Part shown: positions 9,178-19,214 of the stretch, one piece after another
How positions within the stretch are numbered: position 1 is the stretch's first letter
Layout: each line of letters opens with the position of its first letter
The notes under the pieces: generated by a model
The model's database searches: none
The model's input: only the letters and a program-made list of their open reading frames with translations
What the model was told of the DNA's origin: nothing
Program-made: the position numbers and the translations under genes
Source of the DNA: Bathymodiolus japonicus methanotrophic gill symbiont
GTDB taxonomy: Bacteria > Pseudomonadota > Gammaproteobacteria > Methylococcales > Methylomonadaceae
Reading direction: 5' to 3'
Assembly: GCF_019721995.1 (NCBI RefSeq)
Contig: NZ_BLYC01000002.1
Span: 124,001-188,000, forward strand
DNA: 64,000 nt

Positions 9178-10395
9178 TTAAGCACTATAGGTGCGTTCAA
9201 TATATTTTTCAACAATAACCTGGAATTCTTCTGCGATTCTATCACCTTTTAAAGTAACAGTTTTCTCGCCATCTTCATAAACAGGTGCAACAGGCGATTC
9301 GCCGGTACCAGGCAAGCTAATCCCGATATTGGCATTTTTACTCTCGCCCGGACCATTCACTACGCAGCCCATAACGGCGACTTCCATTTCTTCTACGCCT
9401 TTATATTGATCGCGCCATGTTGGCATTTGCTCGCGCAGATAACCCTGAATATCCATGGCCAATTTCTGGAAATAGTCACTAGTTGTACGACCACAGCCTG
9501 GACAGGCAATAACCATCGGTGTAAAAGATCGAAAGCCCATGGTCTGTAGGATTTCCTGGCCAACGATCACTTCTTTGGTACGTGCGGCTCCGGGCTCTGG
9601 TGTCAGGGAAATGCGAATAGTATCGCCTATGCCTTTTTGCATTAATACAGATAACGCTGCTGATGAGGCGACGATACCTTTGGAGCCAATGCCTGCTTCA
9701 GTTAAACCTAGGTGTAAAGCATATTCACAGCGACTAGAAAGGTCCTGGTAAATACTGATAAGTTCCTGAACATTGCTGATTTTACATGAAAGGATGATTT
9801 TATTTTTAGATAGACCGAAAGATTCAGCGGCAGCGGCACTTTCCAGGGCAGACACAATAATAGCTTCACGGGTCACTGCCGGGAGTTCTTCAGGCTCGAC
9901 TTTTTGTCTATTTTCATCCAGCAGGCGGGTCAGTACGGCTTGATCCAGGCTACCGCCATTGACCCCAATACGTACTGGTTTATCATATTTAACTGCACAC
10001 TCAATCATTTGCTGGAATTGCGTATCGCGTTTAGCACCTTTACCAACATTCCCCGGGTTGATTCTGAACTTACCTAATGCCTTGGCACATTGCGGATATT
10101 TTTCCAGTAGCTTATGTCCGTTAAAATGAAAATCACCCACCAGAGGAACTAAAAAACCGTTAGCATCCAGTTGCTTGCGTATCTCAGGGACTGCAGCAGC
10201 TGCCTCTTCGTTATTCACAGTAATGCGCACAAGCTCTGAGCCAGCATTAGCGAGTTCCATAACTTGCTGTACTGTGGCTGCAATATTTGCAGTATCGGTG
10301 TTAGTCATGGATTGCACAACGATAGGTGCAGCACCACCGACTTTAACATTGCCGATTAAGACTTGGTGAGTATTTTTTCTGGGGCTAATTGACAT
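9178..10395 (-). CDS. ispG: 4-hydroxy-3-methylbut-2-enyl diphosphate synthase (flavodoxin/ferredoxin-dependent)
   Basis: A 405-residue IspG/GcpE, the penultimate enzyme of the MEP isoprenoid pathway, which reductively opens MEcPP to HMBPP. The [4Fe-4S] ligands are visible: C298 and C301 in [10 protein letters not shown] and C344 in [14 protein letters not shown]-barrel signatures include [20 protein letters not shown] and RIGVNGGSL. The length fits the short gammaproteobacterial form without an insert domain. The gene is intact. An A element lies just beyond its stop and a MITE end lies 90 bp before its start, so its regulatory region has been reshaped. Confidence 0.96.
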   Translation of the reverse strand: MSISPRKNTHQVLIGNVKVGGAAPIVVQSMTNTDTANIAATVQQVMELANAGSELVRITVNNEEAAAAVPEIRKQLDANGFLVPLVGDFHFNGHKLLEKYPQCAKALGKFRINPGNVGKGAKRDTQFQQMIECAVKYDKPVRIGVNGGSLDQAVLTRLLDENRQKVEPEELPAVTREAIIVSALESAAAAESFGLSKNKIILSCKISNVQELISIYQDLSSRCEYALHLGLTEAGIGSKGIVASSAALSVLMQKGIGDTIRISLTPEPGAARTKEVIVGQEILQTMGFRSFTPMVIACPGCGRTTSDYFQKLAMDIQGYLREQMPTWRDQYKGVEEMEVAVMGCVVNGPGESKNANIGISLPGTGESPVAPVYEDGEKTVTLKGDRIAEEFQVIVEKYIERTYSA

Positions 10396-10488
10396 GGTGT
10401 ATGGTTATTTTTCATAATTACAATTACACTAAAGTATATATGAACCATGCTAAAAAAAATAGCTGGTGGTCTGGTTCATGTAAGGTTT

Positions 10489-10510
10489 CTCAATAATTGG
10501 GAAACTTCAG
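10489..10510 (+). repeat. MITE end remnant
   Basis: The 22 bp CTCAATAATT..CTTCAG equals one end of the 203-204 bp MITE seen complete at 28055, 35034, 45492 and 53586. The rest of the MITE and the beginning of the downstream gene are missing, marking a deletion joint. Confidence 0.7.
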
Positions 10511-10841
10511 CATGATAATAATGCGGATCTTATTATTGCCGCTGGCGATATTGGGGTTTACGATCAAGCCATAGAATGGCTACAGTCGCTAAATAAGCCG
10601 GGGGTTTATGTCGCCGGAAATCATGAATTTTACAACCACGAATACCGCGACACTTTGCGCATGTTAAAAGGAAAATGTGCAAATACCAATATCCATTTTC
10701 TGGAAAAAAATACCTTTAAATATAATGGTGTGCGCTTTTTAGGTTGTACATTATGGACTAATTTGTTTATCGAAGGGGAAGTCGCTGCTGCAACATTAGG
10801 TAAGGGGCTGAATGATTTTAGAAAAATTCGCTATGCAGAGA
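10511..10841 (+). pseudogene. calcineurin-like metallophosphoesterase remnant
   Basis: An open frame runs from the MITE end with ADLIIAAGDIGVYDQAIEWL and YVAGNHEFYNHEYRDTLR, which are the GD and GNHE metal-binding motifs of calcineurin-like phosphoesterases, followed by VRFLGCTLWTNL. The N-terminal DxH motif is lost at the MITE joint, and the C-terminal GHxH portion is lost where an IS4-like copy begins at 10842. What remains is the middle third. The original substrate cannot be told. Confidence 0.75.
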
Positions 10842-12353
10842 ATCAGTGTTCCCCTATCAATTGAGGCCGTGAAACTAACCTCGCCACAAGAGAGCTCATA
10901 AAGCACTGTAAAGACATTCCTGTTATTATTGCGTTTTGAACTGATCGAATGGTATACGAGCTGATACGAGATATTCTTGCCTGGAAAAATAATGGATTCA
11001 CAAAACGATCTCGTTTTTGAGCCTGTTGCTGCCTTATCTCCAGAGCCTCGCTATATTTTTTATCCGATGGATGAATCAATTCTGGCTGTTGTGTTTTTGA
11101 AATCTCTTCAAACACGCGCATTAAATTATAGCTCATTGCAGTCAGACGCATTTGATCTTCAAGTGAGCGGGTATTGGAAGACCAAGCTTTAGTTTCCTTG
11201 AAATTACTTTTAGTGTTATTGAATGTCTTTTCAATCGTCCATCGCTTGAAATACAGCATGGCAATGGTTCCAGGGTTAATAGTCATTGGCAAGGTTGTCA
11301 CAAACCGGTGAAGTTTTCCGGTTTCTGGATCACGGTAATCCACCACGTTAAATTTGATGCCCTTGTTTTCGTACACACTGTATGCTTCAACTCCTGTATT
11401 GATCTCATGCTGGGAGTCAAAAGGGATAGACTCAACCAGAGTCGCAATTGAATTTTCTTTTAGCATTGAAATCATGTAATTAGCATGTCGTTTCTGCCGA
11501 TCCCACCAGACAAAGTCGGTGACGGCTTTATCGTAGACATAGAGATGTTTCTGAGAGCTGTTATTTCCCTTGTTTTGCTTTTCAATATGATCTCGTAACA
11601 CAGGTATTTCTTGATGTCTCTGAGTTCCGTTTGTCACCAGACAAAGAAATCTGAGCAACCCACTTCTGAGATTCAACGCGTAAATCCCCCCAGCCGCATA
11701 AACTTTCCCCTTGCTGTTTTTTTCAGTATGGCAGGCATGATCAATAAAATGTCCATCCGCTGCTTCTATGGTGTATTCGTCAAGTTCTGGGAATGCTTTA
11801 AGATAATCAATGCCTTGCGATAGCAGTGTTTCAGCGTGAAGATGATAGCTCTGCTGTTCAGATGCCTCAAGCATACTTGTTCGTCTATGCGACTTCAGTG
11901 ATTTAAAATACGTTGAGTGGGGAAGCAGCTGGCCATGAATCTGTTCATTGGTTTGGAGGAAATGGCGACCACTATCGACTACACTGATACAGCGTAATAA
12001 CCCAAGGCGAATAAAGTCGATATATCCTTCAACTCTGTGCATGAACGAGCCCACAAAGGATGACGCTCTGCTAACAGGGCACGTTCCATACTTTCATTGC
12101 AGTGTTGGTGAATATGTTCAGAGAGTGGTAGGTCTTTAAGCATGGGTGATATCCGTTTATGAGGTGATTAAAACGGAATTCTTTAGAAAACCTTTTTCGG
12201 CAATTGCAAGCTTTATTTGAAATTATTTGTTGTTTTTTTACGGTGCCTACAGAGTGTCTATTTGCTGTTATAAGTGATTAAAATCAAAAAGATGGAAATA
12301 TTCGAGTGGTGCTACCTTCAGGTAGGTTATAGGCTGCTTTGTTTAGGTACTTC
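10842..12353 (-). mobile_element. IS4-like element (type 1), copy 1, truncated
   Basis: The right terminal repeat CAGTGTTCCC begins at 10842. The other end stops at GGTACTTC, about 25 bp short of the terminus, where the A element at 12354 abuts. Complete copies elsewhere (14647-16182) show ends CATCAGTGTTCCC/GGGAACACTGATG and 8 bp duplications. Here no duplication can be found because one end is gone. Confidence 0.85.
10843..12143 (-). pseudogene. IS4-like transposase, frameshifted
   Basis: The full transposase starts with MLKDLPLSEHIHQHCNES, as seen in the copies at 22888 and 35531, and has about 432 residues. Here two extra bases (GGATATATCGAC instead of GGATATCGAC) break the frame after residue 40, leaving a 403-residue open stretch. 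The catalytic parts are otherwise present: DGHFIDHACH, YVYDKAVTDFVWWD, and the YREK signature YFKRWTIEKTFNNTK. The same two-base lesion occurs in the copy at 14880, so those two copies share a recent ancestor. Probably inactive unless frameshifting occurs. Confidence 0.8.
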
Positions 12354-12648
12354 CGCTGAAAATCCTGGAAACGGAGCTTTAGCGAAGTGAAGATTTTTAG
12401 TCCGCGATAGCCGTAGGGCCGTTGTTTTGTCGGAGTCTGAGCGTTAGCGAAGGTGGAGACAAAATAAAAGGCCATCCGACACGGCGTCAAGTCATTTGGA
12501 GCCTATGTTCCGACCCCTTGTTGGGTCGGGACGAGGTGACGAGGACGAATCGGGGCCGCCGGAGGCATAAGTGGTCGCGTTAAGTTTTTGCTGCTTGCTT
12601 GGGCTGGGATGCCCAAAACAAGCTTTCGCAAAAATAGCGACTCCCCAA
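12354..12648 (+). mobile_element. A element copy 2
   Basis: 295 bp, variant with CTGGAAACGGAGCTTTAGCG. The preceding four bases are CTTC. The left neighbour is the interior of IS4-like copy 1, but the right neighbour is a B-element fragment rather than the rest of that IS, so this copy sits at a rearrangement joint rather than being a simple insertion. Confidence 0.9.
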
Positions 12649-12682
12649 ATAGCCGTCCAGCCAGTGAGGTAGTAATGACGAA
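12649..12682 (+). repeat. B element internal remnant
   Basis: The stretch ATAGCCGTCCAGCC..GTAGTAATGACGAA matches the middle of B elements (for example 35847-35880). Its left part is replaced by A copy 2 and its right part by IS110 sequence. Confidence 0.7.
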
Positions 12683-12952
12683 AAAGTCATTTTTGTTCCC
12701 CACCACAAAACCCTTTACATAACGGGCATTAAGCAAAATGACTTCATGCCCTTGTTTAGTTAACTCTCTTGCCCAGTGATGAGCTCCGCCACAGGCTTCT
12801 ATTCCAATTAAGCTCACTGGATAATTTGCAAAAAATATTAAAAGCTCAGCTCGTTTTAGCTTTTTCTTAACAGGTTTTGATTTTTTTTCATCAGATGTAT
12901 ACATGTGAAAAATATCTTTTGCTATATCCAATCCAATTACGCTATTATTCAT
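12683..12952 (-). pseudogene. IS110-family transposase, N-terminal fragment
   Basis: MNNSVIGLDIAKDIFHMYT through VVGNKNDF matches residues 1-87 of the 339-residue protein at 58761, with a few substitutions. It contains the first D and E of the DEDD centre (GLDIA, IGIEACGGAHHWA) but nothing further. The frame then runs into B- and A-element sequence, giving a meaningless tail of about 60 residues. The element is dead. Confidence 0.85.
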
Positions 12953-13024
12953 GTCGGGCTCCTCTTTGCTCCGTTATTACTCTTAGGTGCATTATGACAC
13001 TGTTGGTGGGAGAGGAGTCCATAT
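12683..13024 (-). mobile_element. IS110/IS1111 element, 5' remnant
   Basis: This matches the left third of the intact copy at 58690-60141, from the subterminal repeat GAGGAGTCCAT (near 13013) through the first 87 codons of the transposase, ending at AAAGTCATTTT where B-element sequence takes over. Confidence 0.8.
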
Positions 13025-13137
13025 CATCAGCCTACTCAACCCCCCTTATTCTATGGGTTGTGGAGGAGTGCAATAGCTTTAGACTTCTGAAGTTTCCCAA
13101 TAATTATTTATGGTAAAATTGAAACTATGCTACAACT

Positions 13138-14568
13138 ATAGTTTCTCAGATAAATAATTTCCAAATTTGGAGCGCTTAAACTTAGGCGGTAACAACGAAA
13201 TCTTCCCGCAATTTTTGCATAACACAAATCACTTTACTGGCATCATACATATAAGTGTTAAAAGTTTGCACAACTGAATCATGAAGATCTTCAAAAGTTT
13301 TAAAATACTTCATATGAGTCGAATCGCGTTTCGTATTTTTCCATAATTTCTCAATCGGATTAAAATCCGGCGAGAACGCAGGGAGACGTTCTACTGTCAA
13401 ACGATCTACATTAGCTAACTTAAATTCCTTAATAACACCGCTTCCATGATACGGGGCACCATCTTCAATTAGAATAATCTTGCCTTTATAATAAGCCAGC
13501 AATTGTGTTAAAAACTCAACATAGCTTTCACCATTAAAACGCCCAGATGTTTCAGCGTGTTGTAATATCATTGGCTTATAACTCTCGATTAAGACGTTGT
13601 CGGCAATAGAATATATCGCTTCCATAAAAAGCTTCTGTGTTGGATATTTCTCATTTTTTAAGCTTTTAAGAATAGCTAAAAATTCTTGAGGCAGCCCAGC
13701 TTCTTTTAAAAGTCTAAGTGACTTTGGTTTTATCTCATAAGCCAATGATTCTCGGTATTGAAAACTCCCTCCTTCGAGTTCGATCGTACCAAACATTTTC
13801 AACCCTTTTCGAATCCCTGATGTTTTCACTGTGGGTTGCTCTCCTATTGGAGCCCAGGTTCGTGCCAATGAACCCCACATAGCAAATGACACCTCATCAC
13901 CGAATAAAACGACACTCTTTTCTTCTACCGCCTTTTCCATAATGGCAGGCAATGTTTCTTCCAGCCACGTTTTTCTTTCAAGCTCGTACTTTTCTTCTTC
14001 TTGGCGATCAGTCACAAAACGAGCTTTTTGATAACTGAAGCCCAGTTTTTTCATTAGGCTTGATAAATAGTTCAAGTTATAACGAACTTCAAATTTTAAC
14101 CAAATAAGCTCGGCAATCATCGCAGTATTCCATATTCCACAATGAAATCCATTGTCTTCTGGGCCTTTCTTTATCAACTCAACCAATTTATTTTTCTGGT
14201 CTTTAGTTAACTTTGACTTCCGACCACGTCCTTGATAGTGTTGCCCTATTAACCAACCGACACCTTTATGCATGAATGTTTTCAGCCAATTTATAATGGT
14301 TTTTTCACAGACTCACATTAGGCGTGCTATTTCTTTGATTCCCATGCATTCACTGAACCAGAGTAGAGCTTGAGTTAATCGATATAAACAAATATTACTT
14401 AGCTTGAGAGCTGTCGCCATATTTTTTTTTAGTCGGTCTACAATTGACTTTGAAAAAGTGAGGGATACCATTTTTGACTGTTTCCGTTAGTGTTGGGACG
14501 AAAATTATAAGCCAGTTTCCCCTCTGTCGTTTTTGTTTGTTCGGAAATTAATTTTCTGAAAGTCTATA
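13138..14568 (-). mobile_element. IS630-family element, copy 1
   Basis: Ends TATAGTTTCTCAG and CTGAAAGTCTATA are inverted repeats, and the insertion point in the MITE (ACTATATG) shows the TA duplication expected of IS630/Tc1-like elements. It carries one transposase gene with a nonsense mutation. Confidence 0.85.
13182..14471 (-). pseudogene. IS630-family transposase with nonsense mutation
   Basis: It is nearly identical to the intact 429-residue copy at 20340-21629, but codon GGA (Gly in ARLMGVCEK) is TGA here, leaving only the C-terminal 363 residues open after a downstream Met. The N-terminal helix-turn-helix (IKEIARLMGVCEKTIINWL) is thereby cut from the DDE domain, whose parts are VVLFGDEVSFAMWGS, ILIEDGAPYHGSG and FSPDFNPIEKLWKNTK. 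It is probably inactive, although it might still be mobilised by the intact copy. Confidence 0.88.
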
Positions 14569-14646
14569 TATGAAAAAAAATAGTCTTTTCATTCGTTTCA
14601 AATGCTATTGCCTAAGGGGAATTAAGTAGGGGTTTGCTATAAACAT

Positions 14647-16182
14647 CATCAGTGTTCCCATTGAAAGAAGAAGTACCTAAACAAAGCAGCCTATGACCTA
14701 CCTGAAGGTAGCACCACTCGAATATTTCCATCTTTTTGATTTTAATCACTTATAACAGCAAATAAACACTCTGTAGGCACCGTAAAAAAACAACAAATAA
14801 TTTCAAATAAAGCTTGCAATTGCCGAAAAAAGTTTTCTAAAAATTTCCGTTTTAATCACCTCATAAACGGATATCACCCATGCTTAAAGACCTACCACTC
14901 TCTGAACATATTCACCAACACTGCAATGAAAGTATGGAACGTGCCCTGTTAGCAGAGCGTCATCCTTTGTGGGCTCGTTCATGCCCAGAGTTGAAGGATA
15001 TATCGACTTTATTCGCCTTGGGTTATTACGCTGTATCAGTGTAGTCGATAGTGGTCGCCATTTCCTCCAAACCAATGAACAGATTTATGGCCAGCTGCTT
15101 CCCCACTCAACGTATTTTAAATCACTGAAGTCGCATAGACGAACAAGTATGCTTGAGGCATTTGAACAGCAGAGCTATCATCTTCACGCTGAAACACTGC
15201 TATCGCAAGGCATTGATTATCTTAAAGCATTCCCAGAACTTGACGAATACACCATAGAAGCAGCGGATGGACATTTTATTGATCATGCCTGCCATACTGA
15301 AAAAAACAGCAAGGGGAAAGTTTATGCGGCCGGGGGGATTTACGCGTTGAATCTCAGAAGTGGGTTGCTCAGATTTCTTTGTCTGGTGACAAACGGAACT
15401 CAGAGACATCAAGAAATACCTGTGTTACGAAATCATATTGAAAAGCAAAACAAGGGAAATAACAGCTCTCAGAAACATCTCTATGTCTACGATAAAGCCG
15501 TCACCGACTTTGTCTGGTGGGATCGGCAGAAACGACATGCTAATTACATGATTTCAATGCTAAAAGAAAATTCAATTGCGACTCTGGTTGAGTCTATCCC
15601 TTTTGACTCCCGCCATGAGATCAATACAGGGGTTGAAGCATACAGTGTGTACGAAAACAAGGGCATCAAATTTAACGTGGTGGATTACCGTGATCCAGAA
15701 ACCGGAAAACTTCACCGGTTTGTGACAACCTTGCCAATGACCATTAACCCTGGAACCATTGCCATGCTGTATTTCAAGCGATGGACGATTGAAAAGACAT
15801 TCAATAACACTAAAAGTAATTTCAAGGAAACTAAAGCTTGGTCTTCCAATACCCGCTCACTTGAAAATCAAATGCGCCTGACTGCAATGAGCTATAATTT
15901 AATGCGCGTGTTTGAAGAGATTTCAAAAACACAACAGCCAGAATTGATTCATCCATCGGATAAAAAATATAGCGAGGCTCTGGAGATTAGGCAGCAACAG
16001 GCCCAAAAACGAGATCGTTTTGTGAATCCATTATTTTTCCAGGCAAGAATATCTCGTATCAGCTCGTATACCATTCGATCAGTTCAAAACGCAATAATAA
16101 CAGGAATGTCTTTACAGTGCTTTATGAGCTCTCTTGTGGCGAGGTTAGTTTCACGGCATCAATTGATAGGGGAACACTGATG
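14647..16182 (+). mobile_element. IS4-like element (type 1), copy 2, complete ends
   Basis: A 1536 bp element with ends CATCAGTGTTCCC and GGGAACACTGATG. The 8 bp duplication ATAAACAT lies at 14639-14646 and 16183-16190 within the MITE, which defines the element exactly. This is the reference copy for the truncated or interrupted ones at 10842, 22654 and 35309. Confidence 0.93.
14880..16180 (+). pseudogene. IS4-like transposase, frameshifted
   Basis: The gene starts at 14880 (MLKDLPLSEHI) but carries the same two-base insertion as copy 1 (GGATATATCGAC), shifting the frame after about 40 residues. The downstream open frame of 403 residues, beginning with a spurious Met, holds all catalytic motifs: DGHFIDHACH, YDKAVTDFVWWD, YFKRWTIEKTFNNTK. 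The poly-G tract near 15330 has six G residues, the number that keeps the frame, in contrast to seven in copies 3 and 4. Confidence 0.85.
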
Positions 16183-16331
16183 ATAAACATGGCAAAACCA
16201 CCTAAAATAAACCTCGATACACCAGCATTGTGTATTTCAGCTACTCAATAATTGGGAAACTTCAGTTTAGACTATTGTCTGCACTAAAAAAAGCTAAAGC
16301 TTTTTTATTCCTGCCTGTAACTAATGCTGCA

Positions 16332-17027
16332 CTAGCTTGTTTTTCCGCAATCGCCTAATATTATTGGCGCTGAAACTTCAGTCCACGCGGGATATTTTTT
16401 CATAATACGATTAAATAGCTCTGACTGAAGAAAATAATCCAGCCAGGCATGCAGGTAAGGGTAGTCAGATTGATAGAACCAGTCTTTATCAACAAAGGCA
16501 AACTGACGGATAAACGGAAAAATACCTATATCGGCCATAGAGATATTATCACCCATCAGAAAGCGATGCTTACTGAGCCGAAACTCAAGTGATGCCAGGA
16601 ATTGCTCGCCTTGGTGACGATAATATTCTGCTGTTTGTTCGGGATAGCGATCAGAGTATTTGTAGCGATCCAGCCAGCTCTTAAAGTTAAAGTCATTCTC
16701 ATCTAACAGTCGATCAATTTGATTACGTGCTTCTTCAATATTTGCTCTGGGTATCCAGTTATCTGGATCATTTTTTGCTAGCGCCCAGTACATAATATCC
16801 CGGCTTTCATCGATAATAAATCCACCTGTTAAGACCAAGACAGGCACGGTTCCTTTTGCTGAGTACTGTAACAATTGCTGCGGTTTATTTTTTAATTCGA
16901 CTTCACGCAGGTTGACTTTAACGCCACTATATTGCAATGCCATGCGGGCACGCATGGCATAAGGACAGCGGCGAAAGGAATACAGAATTGCTAGGTCAGC
17001 ATCAGGGTTTTGAATTTTTACGGTCAT
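16332..17027 (-). CDS. glutathione S-transferase-like protein
   Basis: This 231-residue protein has an N-terminal thioredoxin-fold domain with YSFRRCPYAMRARMAL, where Cys21 in CPYA is the probable active-site nucleophile. GTVPVLVL supplies the cis-Pro for glutathione binding, followed by DESRDIMYWAL. A helical C-terminal GST domain follows (FLMGDNISMADIGIFPFIRQFA). The Cys-type active site suggests thiol transferase or dehalogenase-like chemistry rather than classic conjugation. The substrate is unknown. The gene is flanked by a MITE end downstream and A copy 3 about 24 bp upstream of its start, so its original promoter is displaced. Confidence 0.8.
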   Translation of the reverse strand: MTVKIQNPDADLAILYSFRRCPYAMRARMALQYSGVKVNLREVELKNKPQQLLQYSAKGTVPVLVLTGGFIIDESRDIMYWALAKNDPDNWIPRANIEEARNQIDRLLDENDFNFKSWLDRYKYSDRYPEQTAEYYRHQGEQFLASLEFRLSKHRFLMGDNISMADIGIFPFIRQFAFVDKDWFYQSDYPYLHAWLDYFLQSELFNRIMKKYPAWTEVSAPIILGDCGKTS

Positions 17028-17050
17028 TTTGTTTTTTACTCTTTGACAGA

Positions 17051-17345
17051 CGCTGAAAATCAGGGAAACGGAGCCTAAGCGAAGTGATGATTTTTAGTCC
17101 GCGATAGCCGTAGGGCCGTTATTTTGTCGGAGTCTGAGCGTTAGCGAAGGTGGAGACAAAATAAAAGGCCATCCGACACGGCGTCAAGTCATTTGGAGCC
17201 TATGTTCCGACCCCTTGTTGGGTCGGGACGAGGTGACGAGGACGAATCGGGGCCGCCGGAGGCATAAGTGGTCGCGTTAAGTTTTTGCTGCTTGCTTGGG
17301 CTGGGATGCCCAAAACAAGCTTTCGCAAAAATAGCGACTCCCCAA
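17051..17345 (+). mobile_element. A element copy 3
   Basis: 295 bp, AGCCTAAGCG variant, preceded by CAGA. It lies between the GST-like gene start and the end of the epimerase operon, both on the minus strand, so it separates the GST gene from whatever promoter lay upstream. Confidence 0.9.
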
Positions 17346-17376
17346 AATCACCTAAATGTTATTTAATTTTCGTTTC

Positions 17377-18321
17377 CTAGGTTGAATAAAACGCTGCTAT
17401 TTTCTTTAATTGCTCATGCATATTAGAAACTGGCAACCAGCCCAGTAAATCAGTAGCTTTAGAGCTATCCACCTGGAGTGAAGCAAACAGCCGGTCGGCC
17501 ACATCTTGCTTGCCTGATAACATGCCTGTAAAGCGCATCCAGCTAACAGGAACGGGTAATAATAGTGTGTTTTTGTTGAATGCCTTGGTGATTTTTTGTA
17601 ATAACTGTGTAGTCGATACATCTTCCTGGTCAGAAATTAGAAAGGTTTCGTTTGCAGCCTTAGGGTGAGTGATGCAGAGCATAATAAAGTTCAGCAAATT
17701 GTCTAAAGCGATCAGCGAGCGCTTATTATCAATTGCACCGAACGGTAAGGGAATCCCCTTGATTAGCCAATTGATCATGCTTGCAAAATTTGCTTTTACC
17801 CCAGGGCCATAAACCAGAGGCGGGCGGATGATAACTACCTGCATGGCGCTACACTGCGCTAGAGACATTAAGCCATGTTCTGCCTCATATTTAGAGAGTG
17901 CATAGGGATCAATCGGTGGGCTAGCGACCTGCTCTTGAAACGGAGAATTAGGAGCAGTCTGTTCACCATTTACCTTAATGCTGCTGATAAAGATAAATCT
18001 TTTTACGCCGGCCTCTGCAGCCTGTATTGCCAGGTTTAAAGTAGCGGCGGTATTGACTTGACGGAATTCAGCTAGTGGGTCTGATGCCGTATCATGCATA
18101 ATATGTGCACGAGCGGCTAAATGAATAACGACGTCAACATCCTGCAAAGCGTCAGTGTATTCAGTGGTGGACGATAGATCACCGAGTTCTATCTGTTGCT
18201 CTGATACAAGCTGGCTTATATGACGCACGACCGCAACCACATCGAATGCTTGTTGGTTTAGTGCGTGTACTAGTGCCTTGCCTATAAACCCGGTTGCGCC
18301 GGTCACTAAAACTTTTGTCAT
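17377..18321 (-). CDS. NAD-dependent epimerase/dehydratase (extended SDR)
   Basis: A 314-residue extended short-chain dehydrogenase. It has the N-terminal NAD(P) motif VTGATGFIGKAL, DVVIHLAARAH, the Ser-Tyr-Lys catalytic set with YALSKYEAE, and IIRPPLVYGPGVKANF. This set is typical of UDP-sugar 4-epimerases and related nucleotide-sugar enzymes. The start is placed at 18321 (MTKVLVTG), 2 bp past the stop of the glycosyltransferase gene, because the longer frame adds residues that do not fit the fold. It is the last gene of a three-gene minus-strand operon. Confidence 0.85.
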   Translation of the reverse strand: MTKVLVTGATGFIGKALVHALNQQAFDVVAVVRHISQLVSEQQIELGDLSSTTEYTDALQDVDVVIHLAARAHIMHDTASDPLAEFRQVNTAATLNLAIQAAEAGVKRFIFISSIKVNGEQTAPNSPFQEQVASPPIDPYALSKYEAEHGLMSLAQCSAMQVVIIRPPLVYGPGVKANFASMINWLIKGIPLPFGAIDNKRSLIALDNLLNFIMLCITHPKAANETFLISDQEDVSTTQLLQKITKAFNKNTLLLPVPVSWMRFTGMLSGKQDVADRLFASLQVDSSKATDLLGWLPVSNMHEQLKKIAAFYST

Positions 18322-18323
18322 AT

Positions 18324-19202
18324 TTAATAGAGTCCGGTTAGAGCAATAAAAAACAGTATGCACCGGTCGCGAAATCGCCGCCTTAACTGACTAATATTTT
18401 GCAGAATAGTTATGCGTGAATCTACATCCAGATGATGCTCATCTATTAAGTCTGCTACACAGACCACTTGCTGCTTACACCAGCCATTACGTAACAGATT
18501 AAAGCGTTTGCCACTCGCCCGCCAGCCCTTGTGTATGCCCACCTGATTTTTAGCATGCTGTCGATATAATAATTTATACTCAGGGTCTATAAACCAGGAT
18601 AAGCCTTGCGCCCTAAAAAATGCATAAATAAACCAGTCATGTAAACTGACTTGCTGAACCTGCTGCCAGTGTGACAGAATTAAATTTTTAAATAATAACA
18701 TCGGTTCGATGCGCAAAACATAAGTGCAGCCGGGACCAGCTGCCTCAAATAAATAGTCATACTGACGTTGCGGCAGAGCCTTGTTGATTAATAATTCAAG
18801 ACCATCTGGCCAGAATGCCAGCACATTTCCAGAGTATGCTGCATAGTCTCCCTGTGCTAGCCTAGTACAGGCAGTCATCAGTTTGTCATCCAGCCAGATA
18901 TCATCCTGATCGCACAGGGCGACAAAATCATAGGCTGAGAAATCAACATCTTTGATTAAACGATAAAAATTGACGGCAGCACCACCAAATTTTTGACCAT
19001 AAGTTAATACTGTTATTTGCGAGTGCTGCTCAGCAAAATCACAGCAGATTTGATAACAATCATCGGTCGATAAATCCACACTGATAAAAATACTCAGAGC
19101 AACGCCTTGTTGGCGTAATATGCTGTGTAATTGCTCGTCAATAAATGCTGCGCCATTGTAGGCGGCAAGTAATACAGCCACATTGGGCCGGGTCTTGTCC
19201 AT
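18324..19202 (-). CDS. family 2 glycosyltransferase
   Basis: A 292-residue GT-A fold enzyme. NVAVLLAAYNGAAFIDEQL is the N-terminal nucleotide-sugar motif, ISVDLSTDDCYQIC stands where SDDGSTD is usual, and FVALCDQDDIWLDDKL carries the DxD-like metal site. HDWFIY and YRQHAKNQVG follow in the acceptor half. The family makes glycosidic bonds in cell-surface polysaccharides; the specific sugar is unknown. The change of SDDGS to SVDLS is unusual. The gene starts 12 bp after the upstream beta-propeller gene and its stop touches the epimerase start. Confidence 0.85.
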   Translation of the reverse strand: MDKTRPNVAVLLAAYNGAAFIDEQLHSILRQQGVALSIFISVDLSTDDCYQICCDFAEQHSQITVLTYGQKFGGAAVNFYRLIKDVDFSAYDFVALCDQDDIWLDDKLMTACTRLAQGDYAAYSGNVLAFWPDGLELLINKALPQRQYDYLFEAAGPGCTYVLRIEPMLLFKNLILSHWQQVQQVSLHDWFIYAFFRAQGLSWFIDPEYKLLYRQHAKNQVGIHKGWRASGKRFNLLRNGWCKQQVVCVADLIDEHHLDVDSRITILQNISQLRRRFRDRCILFFIALTGLY

Positions 19203-19214
19203 TTGAAATGCAGC

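Larger units (their letters stand above)
13087..16265 (-). mobile_element. 203-204 bp MITE split by an IS630 and an IS4-like element
   Basis: The MITE ends CTGAAGTTTCCCAAT (13087) and ATTGGGAAACTTCAG (16265) enclose two independent insertions. An IS630 copy entered at a TA (13138-14568), and an IS4-like copy entered at ATAAACAT (14647-16182). Flanks show TTTAGACT on both sides, an 8 bp duplication as at other MITE copies. The order of events is MITE first, then both IS elements. Confidence 0.85.

Noticed and set aside
9012-9245. Reading frames ending [20 protein letters not shown] and similar, at 9012, 12503, 48909 and 49534
   Set aside because: They are translations of the A element, recur at every copy with different N-terminal parts, and have no ribosome-binding site or independent conservation.
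14969-16180. 403-residue transposase starting MGSFM as a complete gene
   Set aside because: Other copies show the true start MLKDLPLSEHI 30 codons earlier in another frame; MGSFM arises from a two-base insertion.
13087-16265. MITE as a deletion derivative of the IS630 element
   Set aside because: Ends differ and the MITE makes 8-9 bp duplications, whereas IS630 makes TA; the IS630 is a guest in the MITE.
17377-18363. Epimerase starting at 18363
   Set aside because: The extra 14 residues precede the nucleotide-binding motif and overlap the glycosyltransferase stop; the start at 18321 fits the fold and the operon.
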